The notes: generated by a model not told the origin, from the sequence alone. A stretch of DNA of 64,000 nt from Chloroflexota bacterium (GCA_024275635.1 JAJRYT010000151.1:62001-126000); one strand, 5' to 3'. Positions 41,486 through 51,062 are shown, numbered from the stretch's first letter. Numbers and translations are program-made.

Positions 41486-43600
41486 ATGAAGAAGACAATT
41501 GTTTGGTTAGTTTTGTTGGTTAGTTTGTTAGGCGGTTTGTTGGCGAGCGGCACGGCCGTTTCCGCCCAAACCCCCGATCCTTTACCCCCCATTCCCCCCA
41601 TCTGGAACTTCGAGGGACTGAGAATTGATTACCAGCGCGTGAACGTCGCCATCGAAGACCAGGTGGCGACGACCCACATTGACCAGTTGTTCGTCAACGA
41701 CAACGATTGGATGCTGGAAGGGACGTACCTGTTTCCTTTGCCGGAAGGCGCGGCCGTTTCCCAGCTCACCATGTGGGTAGACGGCAACCCCATCGAGGCC
41801 AAAATCTTGGAGCAGGACGAAGCGCGGCAGATTTACGATGAAATCGTGCGCCAACTGCGCGACCCGGCGCTGCTGGAATACGTCGGGACGCAGGCCATCC
41901 AGGCCAACGTCTTCCCCATCCCGCCCCGCGCCGAACGGCGCATCGAAATCGAATATACTCAAATCCTGCCCGCCGAAAATGGGCTGATTCATTACGTCTA
42001 TCCACAGTCCACCGACCTGTACACCAACACGCCGCTGGACGAGCAGAGCATCCGCGTGGAAGTGCGTTCCAACGAGGCCATCCGGGCTATCTACTCGCCC
42101 AGCCACCCCGTGGACATCAGTCGGGACGGCGATTTTCGCGCCGTTGCCGGATATGAAGACGCCGACGTCACGGCCGATAAAGATTTTGAGATGTACTATA
42201 CCGTCTCGCCAGAAGAGATCGGCCTCAATCTGCTCAGTTACCGCGAATCGGGGCAGGATGGCTTCTTCCTGCTGCTGGTCGCTCCCAGCGTAGACGCGGG
42301 CGAGGTGGTGGCTAAAGATGTGATTTTGGTCATGGACACCTCCGGCAGCATGGAAGGGGAGAAGATGGCCCAGGCCAAAGAAGCGGCGTTGTACGTCGTG
42401 GATCATCTCAATCCCGAAGACCGGTTCAACATCGTCAGCTTCAGCACCGGCGTACGCAGCTACGCCGCCGGTCTGACCCGCGCCGATGACGCCGGGAACT
42501 ACGCCAGCTTCATCAACAGCCTGGAAGCGATTGGCGGCACCAACATCAGCATGGCGCTGCTGGAAGCGGTCGAGCAAGCCGACGCCGAACGGCCGACCAC
42601 CCTCATCTTCCTCACCGACGGTCTGGCGACGGAAGGCATCACCGAAACCGATTTGCTGCTGGATGCCGTCAAGCAAGCCGCGCCGCGCAACGTGCGCCTC
42701 TTCGCCTTTGGCGTGGGCGACGACGTGGACCCGATTTTGCTGGACAGCCTGACGCAAAATCACCGGGGCACGACGACGTATGTACGGCCGTTTGAGAGCA
42801 TTGAAGAAGAAGTGAGCGGTTTTTACGCCAAAGTCAGCTCGCCGGTACTGGCCGACATCAGCCTGGATTTTGATGGCATTATCGTCGAGCAACAATACCC
42901 GCAGGATATGCCCGACCTGTTTGCCGGGACGCAGTTGGTGTTGACCGGGCGCTACCGCGAGGGCGGCCCGGCGACGATTACGCTGGAAGGTGACGTGAAC
43001 GGCCGTACCCAAACCTTCACCTACCGCGATAACAACTTCCGCACGCGCGGCGGCGACGACTTCATTCCCCGCCTGTGGGCGACGCGGGCCATCGGCCATC
43101 TGCTGACCGAAATCCGGCTGCGCGGCGAAGAGCCGGAATTGGTGCAGAGCGTCGTCAATTTGAGTATTCGTTACGGCATCATCACGCCCTACACCAGCTA
43201 CCTCATCGAGGAAGACGACATCTTCAGCCAAAGCGGGCGCAATACGATTGTTGACGAAGCGATGATAGAAGGCGAAACGGTGGCAGTGACGCGCGTTGCA
43301 AGCGAGTCGGTTGTAGAAGAAGCAGCCGCTTCCGCCGATATGGCCGCCGCCGAAGCGCCGATGGCGCTGCCCACGATGACGGCCGACAAAGATGCTGGCG
43401 GCGCGACGGCCGTAGCCGTCGAAGAAATGGTGCATCTGGTGGGCAGCAAGACGTTTGTGATGCGCGATGGGGTCTGGATGGACACCGCTTTTGACGCTGA
43501 TACGCAAACGCCGCAGGAAGTTGGCTTTGCCTCGGATGCGTACTTTGATTTGCTGACGGCCGTGCCCGAATTAGGCCAATACCTGGCGCTTGGCGAGTAA
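41486..43600 (+). CDS. VIT and VWA domain surface protein
   Basis: A signal peptide (to about residue 27) is followed by a VIT domain (IEDQVATTHIDQLFVNDNDW, LFPLPEGAAV). A von Willebrand A domain comes next, with the metal site VILVMDTSGSMEG near residue 281 and LIFLTDGLATEG. The inter-alpha-trypsin-inhibitor-like layout suggests adhesion or protein binding at the surface. The frame stops at TAA 43598, but the next 94 codons in the same frame encode the usual continuation and membrane anchor. This is therefore either a truncated, released form or an interrupted gene. Confidence 0.85.
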   Translation: MKKTIVWLVLLVSLLGGLLASGTAVSAQTPDPLPPIPPIWNFEGLRIDYQRVNVAIEDQVATTHIDQLFVNDNDWMLEGTYLFPLPEGAAVSQLTMWVDGNPIEAKILEQDEARQIYDEIVRQLRDPALLEYVGTQAIQANVFPIPPRAERRIEIEYTQILPAENGLIHYVYPQSTDLYTNTPLDEQSIRVEVRSNEAIRAIYSPSHPVDISRDGDFRAVAGYEDADVTADKDFEMYYTVSPEEIGLNLLSYRESGQDGFFLLLVAPSVDAGEVVAKDVILVMDTSGSMEGEKMAQAKEAALYVVDHLNPEDRFNIVSFSTGVRSYAAGLTRADDAGNYASFINSLEAIGGTNISMALLEAVEQADAERPTTLIFLTDGLATEGITETDLLLDAVKQAAPRNVRLFAFGVGDDVDPILLDSLTQNHRGTTTYVRPFESIEEEVSGFYAKVSSPVLADISLDFDGIIVEQQYPQDMPDLFAGTQLVLTGRYREGGPATITLEGDVNGRTQTFTYRDNNFRTRGGDDFIPRLWATRAIGHLLTEIRLRGEEPELVQSVVNLSIRYGIITPYTSYLIEEDDIFSQSGRNTIVDEAMIEGETVAVTRVASESVVEEAAASADMAAAEAPMALPTMTADKDAGGATAVAVEEMVHLVGSKTFVMRDGVWMDTAFDADTQTPQEVGFASDAYFDLLTAVPELGQYLALGE

Positions 43601-43882
43601 GTGCTGGTCGTCTACGCCGATCAGGTATATCAGGTCGTGCCTGGCGACGGCAACGCAACTGTCACTTTACCCGAACCGACGCTGATCGACGAACCGGAGC
43701 AGACGACAACGATTGGCGGGGAAACGGCCGTACCCACAAAACCGGACGCGCTCATCCCCCCGGCGAACAGCCCGGATGGCGCAGCAACTTCGTTCAATTG
43801 GGTTCTGTTTGGGGTAAGTTTTGTGTTAGGTTTGGCGGTGATTGTGTTGTTAGTGAATACATTGGTGGGGAAACGGCCGTAA
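43601..43882 (+). pseudogene. Detached C-terminal anchor of the VWA protein
   Basis: Directly after TAA 43598-43600 and in the same frame, the sequence reads VLVVYADQVYQVVPGDGN, a Pro/Thr linker, a membrane segment (VLFGVSFVLGLAVIVLLVN) and a GKRP tail. It begins GTG but has no ribosome binding site. I read it as the end of the upstream gene separated by one nonsense codon. Confidence 0.65.
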
Positions 43883-43900
43883 CATAAAAACCTGATAACC

Positions 43901-43942
43901 AGAGACTGTGAGACTGGAGAAATGACCAGTCTCCAGTCTCTA
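43901..43942. terminator. Bidirectional terminator-like hairpin
   Basis: AGAGACTG..AGACTGG and CCAGTCT..CAGTCTCT pair in two steps between the convergent VWA and histidine kinase genes. A further CAGTCTCT unit follows. Confidence 0.55.
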
Positions 43943-45214
43943 ATCCCCAGTCTCTGTAACCTTTGGCAGCGTAAAACTAAATGTGCTGCCTTCTCCTTTA
44001 ACACACGCAGCTTCCACTTTTCCCCCCAGCTTTTCCACAATGCGGCGCACAATAGAAAGTCCTAAACCATGACCATTCTGCGGTTGATTAGACGTTCTTG
44101 GCCGTAGTTGCGTGACCGGCACAAACAATTGATTCTTTATCTCCAGATCAAACCCATCCCCATTATCGCGCACCCAAAAGCGCACTATCCCATAAGCTTC
44201 TTCAGCGCTGCCCACTTCAATACGCGGCGGATCGCCGCCATATTTGACCGCATTACTCAAGTAATTTTCCCAAATCTCCTCAACCCAGGGCGCATAGCCC
44301 AAAACAGTCGGCCATATTTCCGGCAATATGATTTCCGCCCCAGCCTCTGTAATCATGCGATCCAAACGCCGTAAAGCATTAGATACAATCCTTTCCATTT
44401 GCAGCGGCTTGACCGCGACTTCCGTTTTGCGTACGCTGGCCAGCAGCAAAAGTTCTTGAATAATGCTGCTCATTTTAGTAGCGCTGCTGTTTAGCGCATT
44501 TACAGAATACAGCCGTTCTTCATCAGATAAATCATTGAGCTTGAATTGCAGCAACTGGGCAAAGCCGACAACTTGAGATAAGGGGTTTTGCAAATCATGG
44601 GCGACGGAATGGGCAAAGGCGTCTAAATCCTCATTCCGCATTTGTAAATCGTCTACCTGCTGCTGCAAAGACTCAACCAGACACGCATGACTGATGGCAA
44701 CAGCAGCTGACGCGGTTACTGTTTCAGCCAATACCTGATCCTGGTCAGTGAACGGCCCTTCATGCTTGTTAATGAATTCAAAAACACCTATTAGGGTATG
44801 ATTGGAAACAATGGGTATGGCTAACAAATTGCGAACAGTCCCGCTCCCCAGGGCATTAATATCCGGAGATACGCGAATATCGGCCGTTACCTCAGGGATC
44901 ATCATCGGCTGGCCCGTCTTGAATACCTGGCCGGCCACGCCCTCGCCTGGTTTCAGCGGCAATTCAACCTGAAACTGATCTAGCCAGGTATGGTAAGCAG
45001 AACGACAAATTAATTGCGCTGGTTTGTCACGATTCTGGAGCCAGATGAGACAACCTTCTACACCTAAATGATCGGTTGCTTCACGCGCTAAATAGGTTAA
45101 GACTGTCTGTGAGCGGCGTGTAGATAAAAATATCTGGTTTGCTGTTTGGAGCAGATTAAAGGCGAACTCATTGCGGTTAAGCGTAACTGCTGACAATAGC
45201 GCCGTATTTTCCAT
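43940..45214 (-). CDS. GAF domain sensor histidine kinase
   Basis: The 424-residue protein has a GAF domain at about residues 30-175 (LGVEGCLIWLQNRD, LAIPIVSNHTLIGVFEFIN), a short coiled coil, then HisKA with phospho-acceptor His206 in HSVAHDLQNPLSQ. The ATPase domain carries N box ENYLSNAVKYGG, G1 DNGDGFD and G2 NGHGLGLSIV. There is no membrane segment, so it senses a cytoplasmic signal. No response regulator gene adjoins it. Confidence 0.9.
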   Translation of the reverse strand: MENTALLSAVTLNRNEFAFNLLQTANQIFLSTRRSQTVLTYLAREATDHLGVEGCLIWLQNRDKPAQLICRSAYHTWLDQFQVELPLKPGEGVAGQVFKTGQPMMIPEVTADIRVSPDINALGSGTVRNLLAIPIVSNHTLIGVFEFINKHEGPFTDQDQVLAETVTASAAVAISHACLVESLQQQVDDLQMRNEDLDAFAHSVAHDLQNPLSQVVGFAQLLQFKLNDLSDEERLYSVNALNSSATKMSSIIQELLLLASVRKTEVAVKPLQMERIVSNALRRLDRMITEAGAEIILPEIWPTVLGYAPWVEEIWENYLSNAVKYGGDPPRIEVGSAEEAYGIVRFWVRDNGDGFDLEIKNQLFVPVTQLRPRTSNQPQNGHGLGLSIVRRIVEKLGGKVEAACVKGEGSTFSFTLPKVTETGD

Positions 45215-45376
45215 TACTTTTCCCCTGTCAGGTAGGATTCTATTACAATTATCAATCAGTTAGACGACGTAAATTAAAATGGGTCACAATTGCATTTTTG
45301 AGCGCAGCAGCGAAAAGCGTTGGCCTTGGAATCCTCCCCCATATAGTATCATTTTCTGACGCTTGCGTAAACTGGT

Positions 45377-45411
45377 ATAAAAAAGAGCAGACGCTCCCTG
45401 TGCCTGCTCTG
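45377..45411 (-). terminator. Terminator of the 45450 dehydrogenase gene
   Basis: AGAGCAG and CTGCTCT pair around 13 bases and are followed by TTTTTTAT on the minus strand, 40 bp past the stop codon. Confidence 0.8.
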
Positions 45412-45449
45412 TCTCATGAATGGTTGTTGCCTTGTTATTCTGGCGCGGA

Positions 45450-46703
45450 CTACACCCAACCGCGTAAGCGCACGGCTTCGGCAACCCGGCTTACGGCGAC
45501 CAGGTAGGCGGCTACCCGCGTGTCCACATGTTTTGATAAGGACATGTCGTGAACTGCGCGGAAGGCGTTGGTCATTTTTATGTCCAGCCGCTTGTTGACC
45601 ATGTTCTCGTCCCAATAGAATTGGTAGCCATTTTGCACCATCTCAAAATATGAGACTGTCACACCGCCAGCATTACATAAGAAATCAGGAATGATGTAAA
45701 TGCCTTTATCGTTAAGGATATTGTCCGCTTCGGGAGTGGTGGGACCGTTGGCTAACTCGGCCACGATCTTGGCCTTGATTTGATCGGCATTCTGGCTGGT
45801 TAATTGGTTTTCGATGGCTGCCGGTATGAGAATGTCAACGTTTAGTTCCAGCAGCCCTTTATTGCTGATGGGTTCAGTTCCAGGACATTCGACGACTTTG
45901 CCAGTTTTGTTCAGGTGGTCAACTACGGTTTGATAGGCAATGCCATTTTCATTGTAAATGCCGCCAAATTCATCACTGACGGCGACTACTTTAGTCTCGA
46001 ACATTTCCTCGGCTAATTTGTGGGCGAAGGAGCCGACATTGCCGAATCCTTGAATGGCGACTGTGGCTCCTTTTAGCGCGAAACCAACTGTTTTGGCCGC
46101 TTCGCGGATGGTGAACATGCCGCCCAGGGCTGTGGCCGGGGTACGGCCGGCTGAGCCGCCCAGAGCCAGGGGTTTACCAGTGATGACGCCCGGTTCACGG
46201 TGGCCCATCAGCATCTCGTATTCATCAAGCATCCAGGACATGATTTGGGGATTGGTGTTGACATCGGGTGCGGGTACATCTTGGTAAAGGCCGACGTAGC
46301 GGGCGATGTTCCGCATGTAGGCCCGGCTTAGCCGTTCCAGTTCCCCCTGGGATAGCTCGCGGGGGTTGCAAATAATGCCGCCTTTGGCGCCGCCGAGGGG
46401 GATGTCGGCGACGGCCGTTTTCCAGGTCATCCAGGCTGCCAAAGCACGAACGGTATCAATTGTCTCGTCCGCATGGAAGCGAATGCCGCCTTTTGCCGGT
46501 CCACGCGCGTCGTTGTATTGAACACGGAACCCTTTGAAGGTTTTGGTGGTTCCGTCATCCATCCGAACCGGGATGCTAAAGTGAAACTCACGCATTGGTT
46601 CACGGAGAAATGTGTGCATAGCCGGGTCCAACTGTAAAACTTCTGCAGCTTCAGCCAACTGCGCTTGGGCAATGGCGAATGGGTTCAGTTCTTCTTGTTT
46701 CAT
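45450..46703 (-). CDS. gdhA: Glu/Leu/Phe/Val dehydrogenase, paralogue 1
   Basis: The 417-residue protein is a glutamate dehydrogenase-type enzyme. It has [20 protein letters not shown], the substrate site VADIPLGGAKGGI with the catalytic Lys region, PAPDVNTNPQIMSWMLDEY, and the nucleotide-binding GATVAIQGFGNVG. It interconverts glutamate and 2-oxoglutarate with ammonia. The frame is open to 46754, but that region holds a hairpin. The neighbour at 47027 is a close paralogue, most residues being the same by eye. Confidence 0.92.
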   Translation of the reverse strand: MKQEELNPFAIAQAQLAEAAEVLQLDPAMHTFLREPMREFHFSIPVRMDDGTTKTFKGFRVQYNDARGPAKGGIRFHADETIDTVRALAAWMTWKTAVADIPLGGAKGGIICNPRELSQGELERLSRAYMRNIARYVGLYQDVPAPDVNTNPQIMSWMLDEYEMLMGHREPGVITGKPLALGGSAGRTPATALGGMFTIREAAKTVGFALKGATVAIQGFGNVGSFAHKLAEEMFETKVVAVSDEFGGIYNENGIAYQTVVDHLNKTGKVVECPGTEPISNKGLLELNVDILIPAAIENQLTSQNADQIKAKIVAELANGPTTPEADNILNDKGIYIIPDFLCNAGGVTVSYFEMVQNGYQFYWDENMVNKRLDIKMTNAFRAVHDMSLSKHVDTRVAAYLVAVSRVAEAVRLRGWV

Positions 46704-46742
46704 TAGTTTATAGACTCCAAATAGTGTGAATATTACAAAAAT

Positions 46743-46771
46743 AAAGGGACACATGGAAATGTGTCCCTTCT
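46743..46771 (-). terminator. Terminator or attenuator between the dehydrogenase genes
   Basis: AAGGGACACAT and its complement pair around four bases, followed by TTTATTTTTG on the minus strand. It lies only 40 bp upstream of the gdhA-1 start, so it either ends the upstream transcript or attenuates the downstream gene. Confidence 0.7.
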
Positions 46772-46914
46772 CTTAATTCATGTTAACGAATAACAACCTT
46801 TAACAAGAATGTAAATGATAAAGATTTTGGCATAAATTAGCAAATAATACGTTGCCAGAGTAAATCGTTCACCTTCCCGGAGGGTGAGATAGGCTAAATC
46901 CCACCTAATTCGTT

Positions 46915-47030
46915 GTAACCGTTCAGCCGCCAACAGACTTTTGAAGTTTTGCAGTCGAGTACACAACCACACAGAGCGTCAAAACTTCAAAAGTCTCCAG
47001 GGGGGATTTATCGGGGGAGTGGGCGGTTAC
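46915..47030. repeat. Dispersed hairpin element A, copy 3 (inverted)
   Basis: Bounded by GTAACCG and CGGTTAC, with the shared stem AGACTTTTGAAGTTTTG and complement and the same loop as copy 2. Its right end overlaps the stop codon of the upstream dehydrogenase gene. Confidence 0.8.
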
Positions 47031-48277
47031 ACCCAACCACGCAAACGTACTGCCTGGGCACCACGGGCCACAGCAACCAGGTACGCAGCGACGCGGTTGT
47101 TAACTTGCTTGGCCACAGCCATCTCATGAACAGCCTGAAAAGCTTTGGTCATCTTTTGGTCAAGGCGCTCATGCACCATCTCCACAGGCCAATAATACTG
47201 ATACGCATTTTGGGCCATCTCGAAATAGGAGACAGTTACGCCGCCGGCATTACAGAGGAAATCGGGTAAAACATACACCCCGTTTTCATAAAGGATAGCA
47301 TCGGCTTCCGGCGTGGTGGGGCCATTGGCCAACTCGGCGCTAATTTTTGCTTTGATCCGGCCAGCATTTTGGGCTGTGATGACGTTTTCCAACGCCGAGG
47401 GGAAAAGCACGGTTACATCCAATTCCAGAAGTTCTTCATTGGTAATGCTATCGGCGCCAGGGAAACCACCGACAGAGCCGTTGTTGGCTTTATGGGCTAT
47501 GGTTTCGGCGGCTGGCAAGCCGTTGGCGTTGATGATGCCGCCGCGCGAATCGCTGACAGCTATGACTTTGAGGCCCAGGATTTCTTCGGCCAGTTTGTGG
47601 GCGAATGTGCCCGCATTGCCGTAACCTTGAACCGCCGCCGTCTTGCCCTGGAGATCGATGCCCAAAACCCTGGCGGCTTCCCGCACAACGTAAACGCCGC
47701 CGCGGGCTGTTGCATCGCCGCGCCCTGCCGACCCGCCTAATTCCAGTGGTTTACCGGTGATTACTCCTGGCTCATGATGTCCTACGAGCATCTCGTATTC
47801 ATCCATCATCCAGGCCATGATTTGCGGATTGGTGTATACGTCTGGCGCGGGGACGTCTTTGGTTAGACCGACGTAGCGGGCGATATTACGCATGTATCCC
47901 CGGCTGAGTTGTTCTAGCTCTCTTGGGGAGAGTTCGCGCGGATCACAGATGACGCCGCCTTTGCCACCGCCCAATGGGATGTCTACAACGGCCGTTTTCC
48001 AGGTCATCCAGGCGGATAATGCGCGCACGGTATCAATTGTCTCATCAAAATGAAAACGAATACCGCCTTTATTCGGCCCGCGTGCATCGTTATACTGAAC
48101 GCGAAACCCCTTAAAAATTTCGGTATGTCCATCGTCCATACGGACAGGGATCAAGAAGTGAAATTCCCGCATGGGATTACGAAGAAAAGCGTGCATGGCC
48201 GGTTCCAGCTGTAATATTTCGGCGGCCTCATCAAGCTGTGCTTGCGCAATTGAGAACGGGTTTAAATTTTCACTCAT
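47027..48277 (-). CDS. Glu/Leu/Phe/Val dehydrogenase, paralogue 2
   Basis: The 416-residue paralogue has the same motifs as its neighbour: [52 protein letters not shown] and [13 protein letters not shown]. Tandem paralogues may form mixed hexamers or differ in coenzyme or regulation, and the sequence alone does not decide. AGGAGG precedes the ATG at a good distance. The stop codon lies in the end of element A copy 3. Confidence 0.92.
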   Translation of the reverse strand: MSENLNPFSIAQAQLDEAAEILQLEPAMHAFLRNPMREFHFLIPVRMDDGHTEIFKGFRVQYNDARGPNKGGIRFHFDETIDTVRALSAWMTWKTAVVDIPLGGGKGGVICDPRELSPRELEQLSRGYMRNIARYVGLTKDVPAPDVYTNPQIMAWMMDEYEMLVGHHEPGVITGKPLELGGSAGRGDATARGGVYVVREAARVLGIDLQGKTAAVQGYGNAGTFAHKLAEEILGLKVIAVSDSRGGIINANGLPAAETIAHKANNGSVGGFPGADSITNEELLELDVTVLFPSALENVITAQNAGRIKAKISAELANGPTTPEADAILYENGVYVLPDFLCNAGGVTVSYFEMAQNAYQYYWPVEMVHERLDQKMTKAFQAVHEMAVAKQVNNRVAAYLVAVARGAQAVRLRGWV

Positions 48278-48423
48278 CGCTTACCTCCTAGTAAACGTCG
48301 ATCTGAGACAGATATGTCCAGATCTGGAATTGATTGAATTTGGATCGTTTGTACAATGATAATGGGGGCTTTGTTGGTTAAATTATACAGAATTCCCTCG
48401 TGTGCGTAAACAAGAGAGCAATC

Positions 48424-48503
48424 GTTCACTCTCCTGGAGGCGGCGATGAGCTAAAATCCAACTAATCCGTGAGCCTCCGGGAGGATTTGCTAGGAGAGTG
48501 AAC
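48424..48503. repeat. Element B with 12-bp perfect terminal inverted repeats
   Basis: GTTCACTCTCCT and AGGAGAGTGAAC bound 80 bp that also hold CTGGAGGCGGC / GCCTCCGGGAGG pairing. The adjoining 48504-48540 carries the GCTCTGTTTGTAAAG segment in reverse, as beside element A copy 2. The remaining 48541-48696 shows ATCTGTG-type repeats and no gene. Confidence 0.75.
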
Positions 48504-48696
48504 AGTTGTTAGCGAAAATTCTTTACAAACAGAGCAGATTTTGGGACGTGGATTAACACGGTTTTTTATCTGTGTTCATCTGTAAAAATCTGTGCCCTAT
48601 TCACGGGTTTAGGCGAAGCTCCGCTAGACGGTTACAAAAAATAGCCGCCTTCTACCCGTATGGAGGGCGCTCTGGTAAACTTACGGCGGCATTATC

Positions 48697-49500
48697 ATGA
48701 TGATGAATCTCGTTTATGCTTTTTTGATTAGCAGTGTCATTGTGGGGTTGGCCTTGTGGCGCGGCGCTCTTTCCCACTCTGGCGCCGTGACGGCAATGAT
48801 TGTAGGCACGCTGATTTTTGGGCTGGGTGGCTGGCAGTGGGGGGGGATGCTGGGCGTTTTTTTTGTCTCGTCTAGTTTATTGTCCCATTTTAAGGAAGCA
48901 GAAAAACAGGCGGCGGCGGAGAAGTTTGATAAAGGCCATCAGCGTGACATGGGCCAGGTGGCGGCGAATGGCGGCCTGGGTTCGTTGATTGCTGTGTTGA
49001 GCGTTATCGCGCCATCAGCGGCCTGGTTTCCGCTGTTTGTGGGGGTGATGGCGACAGTAACGGCCGATACCTGGGCGACTGAGTTGGGCACTTTGAGCCA
49101 GAAACCGCCGCGATTGATTACAAACGGCCGTATCGTTGAAGTGGGTACATCGGGCGGCGTATCCTGGTTGGGGACGGCCGTTTCTCTGGCCGGCGGGCTA
49201 TTCATTGGTTTGATTGGAGGGCTGACGATGAACGGGTTTTTAGGGTGGGGAACGGCCGTTGTCGGGGCCGTCGGCGGGCTGGCCGGTTCCCTGTTCGACA
49301 GCTTCTTGGGAGCAACCGTGCAGCGCATCTATTACTGTGATGTATGCCAGAAAGATACTGAACGCCGACGGCACAAATGCGGGCAGGAAACACGGCCGTT
49401 ACGCGGCTGGCCCTGGCTTAACAACGATCTGGTGAATTTGCTGGCCTCATTCGGCGGCGGCGTAGTGTCTGTCGCGCTTTGGTTCGTTTTTTTATTGTAG
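48697..49500 (+). CDS. DUF92 family membrane protein
   Basis: The 267-residue protein has about six membrane segments and the DUF92 marks: ALSHSGAVTAMIVGTLIFG, ADTWATELGTLSQ, LITNGRIVEVGTSGGVSWLGT, and a C-terminal DSFLGATVQRIYYC with paired Cys. Plant VTE6 of this family phosphorylates phytyl phosphate for tocopherol synthesis. A polyprenyl-phosphate kinase role here is inference. Three ATG codons in a row (48697-48705) leave the exact start open. Confidence 0.85.
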   Translation: MMMNLVYAFLISSVIVGLALWRGALSHSGAVTAMIVGTLIFGLGGWQWGGMLGVFFVSSSLLSHFKEAEKQAAAEKFDKGHQRDMGQVAANGGLGSLIAVLSVIAPSAAWFPLFVGVMATVTADTWATELGTLSQKPPRLITNGRIVEVGTSGGVSWLGTAVSLAGGLFIGLIGGLTMNGFLGWGTAVVGAVGGLAGSLFDSFLGATVQRIYYCDVCQKDTERRRHKCGQETRPLRGWPWLNNDLVNLLASFGGGVVSVALWFVFLL

Positions 49501-49560
49501 AATGCCTGAAATCTAGGATAATCCACTTTACCCATAACCTGTATTTATAACTTGAGAAGT

Positions 49561-50499
49561 ATGCAAAGAGAAAAGAAACCGGCCGGGTTTATACTTCGGC
49601 ACACGCTCAAAGCGAATAATCGCAATATGACCCGTTTGGCCTGGTCGCCAGACGGCCATACCCTGGCTTCAGCCTCTTATGACCAGACGGTTCGCATCTG
49701 GGATACTGAAAACGGCCAGGAACTGCGTAAGTTGTATGGGTACAGCGGTTCTGTATTCGCTGCTGCCATCGCGCCAGACGGTCGTTTCCTCCTGTCAGCC
49801 TCCAAGAACAGCCTCAAGATATGGGATTTGACGGTGGAGACACGTCCGCGTACCCTGCGTGGACATTCTGACTACATTTACGCAGTTGCCGCTGTTCCCG
49901 ACGGCCGTCATGCTATCTCCGGCGCGTATGATCAGACGCTCAGGGTGTGGGACCTGGCGACGGATACCGAACAAGCTGTGTTGACGGGTCATACGGGACG
50001 CATTGTGACCGTTATCGTCACGCCAGACGGCCGTTTTGCGCTTTCTGGCGCTGGCGATGGGTGTATCCATATTTGGGATTGGGCCGCCGGGCAGCGGGTT
50101 CATACGCTGTCCGATCATCAAGATGAGGTTTTGTCGTTGGCGCTGTCGCCGCACGGCCGTTTCCTGGCTTCCGCCGACCATGCCGGCCACATTCGCGTAT
50201 GGGATGCGGCTGACTGGAGCCTGATTACCGTTCTGACCGCGCATGAAAAAATGGTGACAGGAGTATCTTTTGCGGCAAACGGCCGTTTCCTGGCTTCTAA
50301 ATCAGCCGATGGCAGCGTGTGCCTATGGCGCTGCGATAAGTGGGAACCAGCCGCCATCCTGACCGAGTCCCACTCCGGCTTTGCCTTTGCCGGACTGGCC
50401 TTCCACCCCGGACAACCAACACTGGCTACATTAGGTGAAAGAGATAGAATAATCCGCATCTGGGACCTGGATTTTGACATCTTAACGAACGAGAAATAA
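49561..50499 (+). CDS. WD40 repeat protein
   Basis: The 312-residue protein is made of about seven WD40 blades of 42 residues, each with a PDGR turn and an IWD/VWD end. It should be one beta-propeller binding partner proteins. Four successive blades carry the octamer ACGGCCGT at the same codon position (49901, 50027, 50153, 50279), exactly 126 bp apart, as the Gly-Arg of the turn. No signal peptide or effector domain is present. It ends where the ssb promoter begins. Confidence 0.88.
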   Translation: MQREKKPAGFILRHTLKANNRNMTRLAWSPDGHTLASASYDQTVRIWDTENGQELRKLYGYSGSVFAAAIAPDGRFLLSASKNSLKIWDLTVETRPRTLRGHSDYIYAVAAVPDGRHAISGAYDQTLRVWDLATDTEQAVLTGHTGRIVTVIVTPDGRFALSGAGDGCIHIWDWAAGQRVHTLSDHQDEVLSLALSPHGRFLASADHAGHIRVWDAADWSLITVLTAHEKMVTGVSFAANGRFLASKSADGSVCLWRCDKWEPAAILTESHSGFAFAGLAFHPGQPTLATLGERDRIIRIWDLDFDILTNEK

Positions 50500-50527
50500 T
50501 TGTAAAATGGAACGCTTGTGCTATAAT
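50500..50527 (+). promoter_or_regulatory. Probable ssb promoter
   Basis: TTGTAA (50500-50505) and a perfect TATAAT (50522-50527) are 16 bp apart. The leader to the ssb start codon is about 100 nt. Confidence 0.6.
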
Positions 50528-50633
50528 TAAAGTGTGATTTAGGCATTGAGCATTTAAGTAAACATGGTACTATTTGTGTGTCGTTTCGTTTATAGCATTG
50601 TGCCATAAACTTTACTTTTTTAAGGAGATGGGT

Positions 50634-51062
50634 ATGTACCAAAAGATCATTGTTGTGGGAAATCTAGGGCGTGATCCGGAGATGCGTTATATGCCAGATG
50701 GGACAGCCGTTACCAATTTTAGCATTGCCACCAGCCGCCGTTGGGCCGATAAGGCGACCGGCGAACCGAGAGAAGAAACAACCTGGTTTCGGATTACCGT
50801 ATGGCGAAAACAAGCGGAAACAGCCAACGAATACTTAAGTAAAGGAAGTAAGGTTTTAGTTGAAGGGCGTATCAAGCCTGATCCTAATACGGGTGGGCCA
50901 AGACTCTGGACGCGACAGGATGGCACAGTCGGCGCCTCTTTTGAGATAACGGCCGATGCGGTTCGTTTCATGAGTGCGCGGGGCGAAGTCAGTTCTGAAC
51001 AGGCTGGCGGCGGCGACCTGGGCAGCGCCCCCGCCCAGGAAGAGGACGAGATTCCCTTCTAA
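50634..51062 (+). CDS. ssb: Single-stranded DNA-binding protein
   Basis: The 142-residue protein is a canonical SSB: OB fold opening YQKIIVVGNLGRDPEMRY, then TAVTNFSIATSRRW, TTWFRITVWRKQAE and a polar linker. It ends in the acidic tail EEDEIPF that docks replication and repair enzymes. AAGGAG precedes ATG 50634. It is single, not paired with rpsF/rpsR as in many bacteria. Confidence 0.96.
   Translation: MYQKIIVVGNLGRDPEMRYMPDGTAVTNFSIATSRRWADKATGEPREETTWFRITVWRKQAETANEYLSKGSKVLVEGRIKPDPNTGGPRLWTRQDGTVGASFEITADAVRFMSARGEVSSEQAGGGDLGSAPAQEEDEIPF

Noticed and set aside
41582-43507. 641-codon open frame antisense to the VWA gene
   Set aside because: It is a shadow of the VIT/VWA gene. Its product is His/Arg-rich with no domain, while the plus strand has a clear signal peptide, VIT and VWA motifs.
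43601-43882. Independent gene starting GTG after the VWA stop codon
   Set aside because: No ribosome binding site, zero gap, same frame, and the product is the expected C-terminus of the upstream protein.
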